64,000 bases of DNA from Tethya wilhelma (Eukaryota; Porifera; Demospongiae; Tethyida; Tethyidae), in contig CAXIPT010000001.1 in assembly GCA_964030475.1 (NCBI GenBank), positions 9,625,510 through 9,689,509 of the forward strand, written 5' to 3'. The notes beneath the pieces are model-generated. The model was given only the letters and a program-made list of their open reading frames with translations. It made no database searches and was not told where the DNA came from. This document shows positions 44,278 through 55,547 of this stretch, piece by piece (position 1 is the stretch's first letter; every line of letters starts with the position of its first letter). The position numbers were made by a program, and so were the translations under genes.

Positions 44278-47200
44278 CTAGCAACTGTAACCACAATAAA
44301 TGCAGAGAGGGTCTTGGTTTGTACTGTAGTAAGGTATCTCAATATTTGAACCACATGATATATTAGATCTTGTAAACACCTTTTCAAGAATAGAGTTGGA
44401 ACAGTGTTCAATATCCTGTAACAAGCATCCACATGAGTACTGTACACTTTCAAGCAGACTTTGTAATTCAGCTTTCTCATCATTGTGAAGAACATGTTTG
44501 CTATATACTAGCCTCCATTTGTCACACTCATGACATTGAACTACGGTGTTAGTGTTGTTGGCACTCTGTGCAGAAGGAGGAAAGGGCATACCACTCTTAG
44601 ATTCAGTTTGTATCTTTGAGGGACGATGTTCTTCAGTTGTTTCAGATTTTCTATATAGTTCATTGAAAGCCATGTAATGCTCATCATCTTTGTCTGGAAC
44701 TGGATCAGGCAAGTGCTCCAAAGTATCAAATACTTCCTTTGGTAACCGTGGAGTCTTGCAGATACACTCGTCTTTGGTACATTTCTTAACACTGAACATA
44801 TAATGTCGAATCTTGCAATGCTCTTCTAGAAAAGTTTTGTATGACTCCATTTTTTCTAGAGATTTTTTCTGAGTACATTCAGGAGTCATTTCACTTTCGA
44901 TCTGCAAAATATTTTCCCACATCGTACTGATTTCTGAATCAGATGCTGCTTCAAAAGTATTGAAAAAGTTTTCTTTGAGATGTAGTCTTGAGAAAATTCC
45001 TTGCAGCAGAATCTTCATAGGTTCCATTGCATCTCTGACCTCTTCCACAAGAGCTGGTTTCTTCTCTCCTAAAGCACGAAGTGCTGATAGGTTGTTACAG
45101 TTTTTCAGTGAGTCTTCGAATGTATCTGTTGGTTTCCGCATTATGCTAACCGATTGCAGCCCTATATTTAAAATTGACATGATCCTTTCTGCTGGATTTT
45201 TCCAACTATGATAGGGTGGTGTCCATACAGCACATAAGAAGTCCAGATCACGAGCTAGAAACAAGTCAATTAATGCAACTTGAACAGATGCATATGTGAG
45301 ACGGTGGTCCGGGCCACCATCAGTATATAATAGGATAATTGGATTGGTATCTTGGACAGAATCAAGGACACTATTCAGTTCAGTAACATGACGAATTGGA
45401 GAAGACGGCTGAAAAGCATTCTCTTTAAGTCCTACGAAAACTTTCCCTGAATAAAAGGATCCATCAATAGACGAAAGTATGTCAATGAGGAAGGCCACAC
45501 TTGGTGTGAGAGAAAATCTAGTGAAGTCATGGTCTGCTACTGCCATCTTCTTTGTTCGAGTCACGAGTACTTGTTTTCCTCTCTCCACTCCAGCCACTGG
45601 GTATCCTGGCTCTCCCACTTTCACTGTATGCTTGTCATCCATGCTTACCAATGTCGAATGAGATGCGTACTGAATTGAGAACTCTTTCAGATATCTAAAC
45701 TGAGCAGATGCATAGTGTGCATCAATGTGACTCTTTCTAAACTGCCTTGCTTGTATCATAAATCTCAACTTAATTCTGCCCCTTTGGCGTTTAGCAAAAC
45801 CACAGTTCGTCCTTCTGGGCCAAAACTGTAAACGAAGCCATTGTACAGATGGAATTGGAGTTCCCTCTGGACATGATTTCACAACTTGTGTATGGAGATC
45901 GTTTACGCTCATAGCAGTAGCTAAGTGTGTTACAACATCACCATCACTGACGCAGTCATGGCGACGATCATCCACAGCTGTGTCTATTGTGCTATCAATG
46001 TACCTTTGACAGTGCTCCAAAAATACTTCAAATTTCTCAGGGTGCCCTTCATTATTTACACGAAGGTCATATATGAGATCAGGATCTTTATTCTCCAGTA
46101 TTTGTTTCACTCTCTCATCAACAGCTTCTTCAGCCATATTGCTGCTAGAAGACTGGTCCCCAGTAAGTCGTCGGTATGCTTCTCTGAGGAAGGTTGGCTT
46201 AGAATGAGTAACTCTTCCAAACGAATGGACAAATTCACGTCTCATTGCCCTAGAATGATACACAGGAAGGGACTTTTTCAGTTCATTTGTAACCTTGACG
46301 TTCTCATTTAGAATTTCACTCTCAGTAGAATCAATAGGGACTTTCCATAAGAAAATCAAATGGTTGGTACTTCCTGTGTATACATACTTTACACATTTCA
46401 CAGGAACAACTAGAGATTTGTGGTAATCAAACCTTCTCCTTGGATCAGGTGGAGCATAGTCATTGACTAGGATTGGTTCGTATACCTTACTCTTCTGAAT
46501 GGCTTCATGGAGACTACAATAGCGAGCAGCAGGGCCAGGATGGATGATTTTGCTTGCAAGAACAGAAAGCTCATCTACATCTGTGTTGATTTCCAGTTGT
46601 GATTGTCGACACTTTACTGCTTCTCTACCATCATCCAAGTATTGGGCATACTTTCGAAAGTTCTCTGCAACAGAAAGAAGTGCTTCTCTAACTGAAGTCC
46701 AGCGCTCGCTCTTCATATACAAAGTGGCAGCAAGAGTAGTAAGGCCTACTGAGTGGTTACGAAGATCATCAGCTTTCAGAGAGTTAGCATCAACCTTCTT
46801 ATGCTTATGCTTTTCAGGTTTCCGGTATCCTTGGAAGTGTTGAAACTGTGATGGAAGGGAGAGCGAACGATCCTTAAGTGTTTTCTCATTTCCATCTACG
46901 TACCAAAGAGCTTCACTGAGGGTATTTATGAATTGTGTACCAAGTTGTGTCGCAAGAGGAGCCTCCCACCCAAGCTTGTTTGACTGGAGCCAATCAATAA
47001 CTGCATTTTTGAGCTTCACTTTAGCATTCACACCACTCCATTTCTCAGGTAAAGCCGTCTTCTGGCGTGCACCTTAAAAAAACATGGAGATATTCATAAA
47101 TTTATATTGATCTACCCATCTACATGTCTCATTGACTTATCAATCTATACATGTATCATTGCGCATGTATATACCTTGCATAAGTATGGCAAAGGCATCC

Positions 47201-47520
47201 ACAACCACACTTTGTTGATCTTTCTCGGGACGGCGGCAAGGCTGCTCCACATTGTAGTCTATAAAATGTCCTAAACAGGATACAACATCACCAAGTTGGA
47301 CTTCACTGGATATTCGAGATAGTTCACGCTTGTTCTTCCCTGCTTTACAAGTGATAGTAGCAGTATTATACTCCTCAGGGAGATCCACAGAAGTGTCAAG
47401 CTGACCAGTAGAGAAAAGGTAGTATACGTCTGCTACTGTTGATAGTTCCGAACACGAACAACCGTACCATTCTTTTAGAACTTTTGGCCCATTTCTAATC
47501 TGTAGTACTACAAACACCAT
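44278..47520 (-). CDS. intact DDE-type transposase-like gene with CW-like finger, 1046 codons
   Basis: Two exons on the minus strand, 47520-47175 (ATG, donor GTATAT) and 47072-44278 (acceptor TTAAG), join in phase with no stop. Candidate catalytic residues: VSMDDKHTVKVGE (about residue 594), LLYTDGGPDHRLTYASVQVA (about 700) and PPYHSWKNPAERIMSI (E about 744), consistent with a D-D-E RNase-H fold; the xHSWKNPAERxMS ending is like integrase-type transposases. A Cys/His-rich tail holds VQCHECDKWRLVY (about 960), the hallmark of CW-type zinc fingers, and CIYCGYSC at the end. No terminal repeats were found. It may be an active transposase with unseen ends or a domesticated gene. Family unnamed by me. 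Confidence 0.75.
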
Positions 47521-48006
47521 ATTTGCGTATATTTTACCTACATACGCTGATAGCTAGCTAGTAGCTATATCTGACACAAAAATCAGTTCACCAGCATGGC
47601 TCTGACAAAAAAATGGGCTCAGAACGTGACTGTCACGTGTTAGTATATATGACCACACCCAAAATAATCTAAGTTGCCACACCCATCAGCACTGCAAAAA
47701 AGTACAAATGCGGGGTGAAAGTTACCATGCGGGTGGGGATGAGAAACTAATAATTGAGTTTATGTGGCCTAATTGCATACATGTTACTGCGCCATCTTAT
47801 TAAAATGAGTCACAAATAAAATTATATAGTAATGCACAATAATGATGTAGTCTATTTACGAGAAAGGACAAGAGAAAACGTGACCAAATTTGTGTGTGTG
47901 TGTGTGTGTGTGGTTAACAAAACATGTTCATGAATAATTAAGTAGGATGATAATGATTATGATTGGTTCACCTCACACTGAGGAACCTTGACTTGTTCTA
48001 CAGCAA
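47521..48006. other. no gene seen
   Basis: Upstream region of the 1046-codon gene; includes GTCACGTG (about 47630) and a GT microsatellite (47889-47912). Confidence 0.5.
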
Positions 48007-50875
48007 CTAAGTGATTGAAGTAAGGTGTGTAACCACAACTCTTGCACGAACCTGAGCATGTAAGCTTGTTATGTGTCCCTTCTCTTCACAGTTGGTACAT
48101 TGAACGTCAAATTTCTTCTTTTGCTGTGCTCCTGTATGTTCCAGATGCTCGATATGGTTCTGTTTTTGTAATATTTGCTTTAGACATTCGGTACCACAGT
48201 GAGATGAGGATCGGAAGTAATCCTTGGTCATTATGTCGTTGTATTTCTCAAGTCCATGTTGTGTGAATGGGAGTATGGCTCCATGAATTGACATGAATTC
48301 TGACACATGCATCATCATGCAGTGCATGTATGGCGTCACATGTTTGCTTGGGTAAAGTTCTGTAAACTTTTCGACAAACAATTTTGACTAGGTCTGAAAG
48401 TTCTCAGCGTGAGATGCAGTTAGTTCTCCAGAGCGCACAGAAAGTAAACGATTAAGTTTCAGAAGATCCCGCCACAAACATTGGACCTCTTCACAGTTCG
48501 GAATTTCAGGAAATGTGACAATAATGTTCAACTTTTCAAAGAGAATCAGCTTTTCAGGCCCAGTAAGAGTTCTACATTTTAACTTCTTAGATTCCCGCCC
48601 AATCCAAAATGAAAATCCATTGATCCCAAGTGACTTCAAAGTGAGTTCGTACTTCTTAATGTAATGCAACTGATCAAGACTCTTCACACTTGTTGCTTTG
48701 TCAATGCTATCCAAACGCTTGAGTTCCAATAATAGGAGATCAATTAGGACATCAGCAACTCTGAGAAACATGTGGAAGTTGTCTACAACAACTCGTGTTA
48801 GGGGAATGTTTTCAAATATGGGCTCATTTGTCACGTTGAATTTCTTGTTTCTTGACCGAGCAATCCTCTTGTTTTCCTCAATCGTATGTGCACCTAGAGA
48901 TACATCTGTTATCGACCATTTTTGGGTAGTGTCGTATCGGTCTAGTGCTGGACACTTACACCATATGCATGCATATGTACTAGATGCTGAATCAGTGCCG
49001 GTTAGCATCGCTAAAAACTTCCAGTCGCCTCCAAGATAATACTCGATATGAAAGGTGTGTCCACGTACCGTAATTGTGGTATTCCTATTGACGTCATTCA
49101 CGATATCTTGGAGACAGAGCTTCATCGAACTATAACATTCGGGTTCTTTGAAAATAGCTATGCAGTGATTGCCAGCAGCACTATGAGCCTTGTTACTCTC
49201 GTCTAGGATAGTGATAGCAAAGTTCACAACATGGAGGTGTTTTCCCAGATTGGTTCCATCCCCTGTCAATTTCACCTTCACTTTGTGATCCAAAAGAAAC
49301 TGGGCATCATTTGGGGAATTATCAAGCTACAGAATAAAGATATTTTTCGATAATGACATTTAATTAGTTGTGAAGGAAGGAGGTGGGAGTACTACTAGCT
49401 GGCATGACGAAATATGGCCATAAGCAACCCCCACCGTCACACTCATAATTATATGCATGAACAATGATGCAAGTATCACCGTAGATTGAGAATTTTTTGT
49501 TGTGGTAGAAAAAGCTATATGCAATAAATTTCTGTAGTCATGATGACATTGTGGACAAAAAATTCCCGATCTATATAGTATTACACACTTACATATGTAC
49601 ATGAAATTTCAACTTACCAATCGCTCAATACAGATTTCTAGTCTTTCCATGAATGGTTGTTGGATACCAATGGATCCTTCTGGTGTCGATTTCAAATTCC
49701 ACTTCAAGTTCAGTTCATTGATTCTCGTTTTTAACCTGTAATGTCTTGGCATTTGGTGGCAAAGAGATGCCATTTCATGGTAAGCATTGCCAGAAACGTT
49801 GTACTTGTCTTTCACATAAAGCATCATCGATATGAGGTCAGCCTCTTGTGCACTAACTGACTCGCCATGTATGTCCAGGGCTTGCTCAAGATCCTTATTT
49901 AGAGTGATTTCTCGAACTTCTTGTGTCTCTTTCTCTATTACCACCAATCTTACAGGACTCAAGCCTTCGTCTTCTAGCCACGAGAGTGCAGCAGTACACT
50001 CATCAATGCGTTGTTTCTTCAGTCGTCGCTCGTGACGCTTGGAGAAGTGCTTTGGTGTACGCTTTGTTGCAGTTTGTGAGCCTGGTGTTTTTTGCTGAAT
50101 AGTTTTGAAGAGCCGCGAAGAAGTGGACAATTGTTCTTGCAATAGTTTAACTTTTCCTTCCAATCTCGAGTTCTCTTGTTAAAGGGTTGAGTCAAGCTCA
50201 TCTTCTAACACAGGGAGGGTCCAGTTACGAGAGAAAAAAGCAGCACGAGCTCTACCACCCATTTTTCTCACCTTCAGCCGAACAAAGTTAGCTCTGTTAA
50301 AGGTGCTATTGCACGGAAGTTGTACGCGTAGTAATTTACACCGCGTAGTGAAGCCATAATGTGCGTAGAACAATATGCGTGTATAAAAATGTGCGACCAC
50401 GTGCAGTTTGAATTTGAACGCTTACAAGACATGACGAGCAGTAGAAGCGTACCAAGAGAAGGAACGGGGAAAAAAGAAGCTAGATGAGTGTAAGTCTAAG
50501 CGTATAAGTATGTCAGGTAGCTGTAACTTGCCACGTGGTCACAAAGAAAAATTATGCGTACGTTGGAGTCAACGCGAAAATAGGAGCGCAAATTGCATTC
50601 CAATGACGTATTTTCAACCAATGAAATTTCAGTATTGATTTTTGGGCCATTTTTTCAAAAAGTTGCCGCTTCCGTGCAATAGCACCTTTAACAAGAAGTT
50701 GTCCTATTCGAAGTGAGTAGCTCAGTCTTGTCTTCAGAGTGGAGTTCAATTTTTGAATCCACTCTCTAATTGTTGTTTCCGAAGGATTTGTGGTGTCTTT
50801 CACAGTGATGTCATATAGAACACGACTGTAGGAATGAAACAAAATTCGTAAAGTAAGCCCCCAGGTAGAATACAT
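48007..50875 (-). pseudogene. KDZ-like transposase gene, interrupted by a MITE
   Basis: The first part (from 50875 or upstream) reads TIREWIQKLNSTLKTRLSY, continues across the MITE at 50301-50687, then GGRARAAFFSRNWTLPVLED, an in-frame TAA at 50179-50181, a coiled coil and a CTAALSWLEDEGLSPVRLVV block. A clean phase-0 intron (49327-49617) leads to the core: VKLTGDGTNLGKHLHVVNF, YYLGGDWKFLAMLTG with YACIWCKCP (a Cys pair typical of KDZ/hAT-like insertions), and NFHMFLRVADVLIDLL. An in-frame TAG (48388-48390) precedes YMHCMMMHVSEFM, GLEKYNDIMTKDYF and a zinc-knuckle-like CTNCEEKGHITSLH. Two stops and the insertion mark it as a pseudogene although the rest is remarkably intact. Confidence 0.75.
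50301..50687. mobile_element. 387-bp TTAA MITE inside the KDZ-like gene
   Basis: TTAA at 50297-50300 and 50688-50691 flanks ends AGGTGCTATTGCACGGAAG that match perfectly over 19 bp in inverted orientation. The TTAAAGG start again points to T2/Kolobok-type elements. Its interior (50359-50435) recurs at 63915-63990, and its other half at 35146-35290. Confidence 0.9.
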
Positions 50876-52143
50876 TGTACTGGCTTATATACTGTATTAC
50901 TGGTTGACTAAACAGCTGACACCACAGTCTCGCTAGCCAGACTCACAAATTATACAGTATTAGCTACCTATTCAGTTGAGGCAGCTTTTAGTAAAACTTA
51001 CTTGAGAATTAGAATAGAGAGGTAAGCTGATGTGGGGGGACTGTTTGCATTGAAGGGTAGGTTTAATGTGAGATGCCAATATCATACACTTTTGTAGAGA
51101 ATGTGAAGGTACAGTGAAATTTATCACTGATTGCTCTCAGGCTGCCTTAAAAAACTTCTAGTTTAAGAGGTGGTTTTGTGCACACTTATGCTCTCTCAGT
51201 GTCCCACAGAAATTGATTGAAAAGTATAATTTAAAAAAATCTAAAAAGATATCAAAACTCATAGCTGTACAAATTCATAGTTACAAATCACAATGCCTGT
51301 ACCAAAACTACTGAACACTGTAAGTAATAGTGCTGAGCTGTCAACAGCTTGCTTTGTAAGATTGAAACTGAATGCGGTTTCATCTTCACAAGGCCCACTA
51401 GCAGCAGGTTCTTAATTGCCGGCACAGTCTGTTGTTTGAAATTAGTAGAACAATACAAACCACCAGAGAATCGCTGAATCTCTAATTATCTAAGCTGACT
51501 CCTTGATTGCTGCTAAACTGTCCAAGACTAGCAACTGTAGCCGTTAGTGGATCGATCATTTATCTCGTTAGAGGTGGCTATTCAATTAGCAACTTTTGCT
51601 TTTACCAAAGAACAGTCACTGAAGTTCCTTTCTACCGAAATTTGAGAGACTAAGAAGAGACACTATCTTCTCATTCTTGGTCTTGATACTTTGACTGACT
51701 GATGACATAATTGGTTCCAGGTTATACTTTTGACTAAGCCAATTTTCTTTATTAGAAGAATGAAAATTAATTACTATCATGTTGCTGCAGTCCCGTATAT
51801 TTTGTATGGTGTAAAAGTCCGACCCTATATACATGACAAATTTCCATTTTGACAGACTATGCATTAATTTCTTGCTACATTATTAGGCCACTGTTAATAG
51901 CTTTGTTGTTTCCCGTCCAGTTCTAGTGATTCGGCTCAAGCGGGAGGGCGGTTAATATTATTCATTATTCCATTATGGAAGTGATGTCATATAAAGTTGA
52001 CCACAAACAGGAAGTTCATTGAAAACTAAAAAAAACTACACAGACACACTTGTAAAGTACAGACACAGTTAGATAGCAATGTAGTAAACAAAAATTGTTA
52101 ATTTTTAGACTTCTTTCTCTTCATTTTCGGTTTGTTGCAGTCT
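50876..52143. other. no gene seen
   Basis: AT-rich, no convincing exon. Confidence 0.45.
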
Positions 52144-52654
52144 TCACATTGAGGGAAGTTGAGAGGTCATCAACACATGGAATGCATTGGGCAGACTAGA
52201 GGTAGATGGTTGAGTACAATCTTTCTTCACATAGTACTTCAAATACTTGCCAAATGAAGCAACTAAGATCTTCAAGTTGATACCTGAATTTTTATATATA
52301 CTCATGTCAACCCAACACATGCACAGCCCAATTGTGAGACCATGTTAATATCATAGGTATAGCATTCTCTCGTCTCTCCCTCAACATACCTGTATCGCTC
52401 ACAGCATCTAAAGAGTCTTTTGAAGTCCCAACGCGTGCTTCTTCTAGAAAGTGATCCCTTAGATGGTCCTGAATTGATACGCTACTCCTAGCTACCACCA
52501 CCTCAAAACATCCACTTAGTGTGATCCTTTCGTCTTCTAGACAGTGAACACTCCAGGGAACTAGAGTCTTTGTGCAGCTTGAGTCGAAAATTGACACGTT
52601 CACAAGAGTAGCCATGTAGCCATGTAGCCATGTAGCCATCACATGCACACACAA
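52144..52654 (-). CDS. two-exon gene of 134 codons, function unknown
   Basis: Exon 1 (52654-52390) starts MCVHVMATWLHGYMATLVNV; an alternative start is the M at 52639. It ends in a CAG/GTATG donor in phase 1. Exon 2 (52283-52144, acceptor ATTCAG) reads INLKILVASFGKYLKYYVKK and ends FHVLMTSQLPSM with TGA. Four tandem ATGGCTAC units lie at the start of exon 1. A CGCGCATGCG motif 25 bases upstream resembles an NRF1 promoter site. The LPNAFHVLM ending reminds me of N-terminal segments of some sponge proteins, so this could be the start of a longer gene. I do not recognise a domain. Confidence 0.45.
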
Positions 52655-54850
52655 AAAAAGGAGCCAAACTACTACCGCGCATGCGTCGCTTAAGAAATAT
52701 TGAATTTTTTCGGTTTAATAGAATAATCGTAAAAATTTTGCCCCCAAAAATTTCATGCGGGCGTTGGACAGGAAACAACAAAGCGATTATGAGTGGCCTT
52801 ATACATTAGCATGAAGTACTGACATAGTAGACAGCAAATGTAGGTTGTACTCTGATTTTATGCAAGGGAAAAAAGATATAGAGAATAATATTTAAAATTG
52901 AGACTTTTCTTTAGCAATAAAGGTGTTGATCACACCTTTTAACTGTGCATCAGGAAAGGCTAATTGTGTCCTCTAAAGTCCTAGTATGACAACAACAAAC
53001 GATTGTATATACAGGTAATTGTGTAAAAGTGTATATATCATAGTTATGAATGTATCAAGAAAACCAACAGAGGTTCAAGTAGCCACATAACTGTGATGAA
53101 GCAGCACAAATCACAGACTATGCCATACATAAAAGCCAGTCAAGAAATATTCTTGAGCTGATCTAGCTAATTTAAGCTGCCCAAGTCTTTCAAATTCTAT
53201 CTGCTGAGCATTTCAGTACATGCCAGTCTCTGCTCCAATGCCTGTAAGTTCTAGTAAGCTCACTGGTAAGAGCATTCGCCTACATTGATATTATATACCA
53301 TACAAAATCTAGCTATGTACTGGTATGAGGATACTTAGTACCTGAGTCATCTGTAGTGTTGGAGGATTAACTGGTATTACGATTATTATCACAATATTTA
53401 AATAAAGACGAGGGCTGTTGTATCATATGGACCGGCGAATTGAAAGATCAGTTCAGCAGTATTTGTATAAGTAACTTGTTGCATGAAGAAATTAAGGTTG
53501 AATTGTGTACTACAATGGCTATAGATGATCCACCAAATGAACACAGAGAAAGTTTGCCGTCTCAAGAACCTTGAAACGATAACAGATACTAACCTTCTGA
53601 CTCAAATTGACAAGTTTTCGGGTAACATAGAAAGTTTTCTGGCAAAATAGAAAGTTTTTTGGCAACATAGAAAGTTTTCTGGCAACAAAGAAATGTTTTT
53701 CGGGCACAGCTACTAGCGGCATGCTCTTTCTCTCACTGGTTTTTCAACAAATGAATCCAAATTGACCTCAGGTTACTATAGAGCAATTGCCTGTTCCTAG
53801 GGAAGTGACCTATTGCAGGCTTGTTTCTTAAGTGGCACATGAAAAGAATCAGCTGTTACTATCAACACAATTCCCATGCCATATGGCATATATTGGCACA
53901 CCTGCACCTTTGATGTTAGGTGGCTTCATGCAACAAGCCAGTATAGACAGACTCAAAGATTCATCTGTAAATGGCAAAACAAGGGAAAAGAACCCTTCCT
54001 GCTCTCATTATCACCACTGATCCCTCCATGCATTGAAGGTTATACCACTACATTAGCAATCTTGATATAAAGTATTACTATTACTCCTCACTATGTCCAG
54101 ATGTTACATTAAACTCTATCAGCAGAAATATTCGTAAAAAATCTTTATCATGATTAGTAATTAGCATCGTATTCATATCATACACATTTCCATGTATATT
54201 CTGAAATTTTACTCAAGCTGATTTTTTTTTCCTTCAACACTGTCTGACAATACATTCATCTGGCATTATGAATCCTCTCTATACTGTGGTGGTTATTGAT
54301 AATATCTTGATCCCTGTATAACAACCCAAAAGGGGAAATATCCTTTGGCAAATCTGTGGTTAAGATATGACAGTTCAAATACTACCTGAATGCAATTAAC
54401 AAAAGACAGAACTGTGCGATGATGTACACTGCAGGGGATATCCCACCCCAAGCTTCAGTTTCCCCCCCAAGATTTTTAAAAATTTATATAGCATTTTTTT
54501 TTGTGGACGTAGCTTGTAAAAATTTAGGCACGCACAATACAGTATTACTTCTTCCCCCCCCCCCCAATCGTAAAATCCTGTATGAAACCCTGCACTGGTA
54601 CATGCATAATTCTGCTTCTGCAAGTCTTCCATTTTCTGTTATTTTAAGCTCATTTGTCATAAAGAGTGTCTTCTCAGCTCGTCATTTGTGTGACAACATT
54701 AGACAAGGATTATTATGTCAAAGATTCCTGAAAACTTCACTAAGAGTTTGAAACGTCTTTCCTGCCTATGTGCATAAATTTGTGGGACATGTTTGAAAAG
54801 ATAATATGTAATTTGCACTCTGTGAGCTGTACAATTGAGAGCTCTTCATG
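52655..54850. other. no gene seen
   Basis: Non-coding; contains the 20-bp tandem array at 53621-53700 and a C-run repeat end at 54555-54590. Confidence 0.45.
53621..53700. repeat. four tandem 20-bp units
   Basis: GGCAACATAGAAAGTTTTCT repeated four times with few differences. Confidence 0.9.
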
Positions 54851-54860
54851 TATATTCTGT

Positions 54861-55537
54861 AACCTCATCCCCAGGCTCTCCTTTGACCTTTTACTCATGG
54901 AAAAGAGAAGGGGAGCCTGGTATCTGAAATCATGTTCATGACGTCAACCGTTGCCAAAGAGCAAATGCGTGAACGCAGAGGTTAGATAAATGATGTCAAA
55001 CTCTTGGTTCTGCACATGCAACAATATTCACGATTGCTGAGCACTACAAGCAGCTTCAAAACTTACAAAGAAGGGTAGTCACTAGTAGTTTATTATCTAT
55101 TAGTAGTCTATGGTTATAGAACATAGCTTACTGATGCTCTAGACTACCAAAATCAGATTTAAAGACAGGTTGAGCCGCTCACATGAACGTTTCAAGTTGC
55201 CAGGATACCAGCAGGGCTAGTTCCGTCCCTGCAGTTACTGTTTGGCAAAATCCGTAGACAGCCTAAAAATAAGACTCCTACTATCCGCTTACTATTTCTA
55301 TCTGACAAAAACACAAAATCTACTGTGTATTTCATTTTGCCATACTAGCCTCGCGTGGCAAGAAACATTATAACTTGGGCAGAGTCATTGCTTCACTGCA
55401 CTACATTATGCCCACGCGCAATTTTCACCGTTCTACCCTGTTCTATTCCCACATGATCTAGCTAGGATACCATGGAGGCTCCCCTTCTCCTTTCCGTGAG
55501 TGAAAGGTCAAAGGGGAGCTTATGGACAAGGCTATAA
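54861..55537. mobile_element. ~680-bp MULE-like MITE with ~65-bp TIRs
   Basis: The left end (AACCTCATCCCCAGGCTCTC...) pairs with the complement of 55470-55533 (AGCCTTGTCCATAAGCTCCC...) over about 65 bp with several mismatches; both arms share CTTTGACCTTT and GGAGAAGGGGAGCC-like cores. TATATTCTGT occurs at 54851-54860 and 55538-55547, a 10-bp duplication as in Mutator-type elements. No coding content was found inside. Confidence 0.8.
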
Positions 55538-55547
55538 TATATTCTGT

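Noticed and set aside
53519..53722. Minus-strand frame with KxFxVARKL repeats
   Set aside because: Created by the 20-bp tandem array at 53621-53700.
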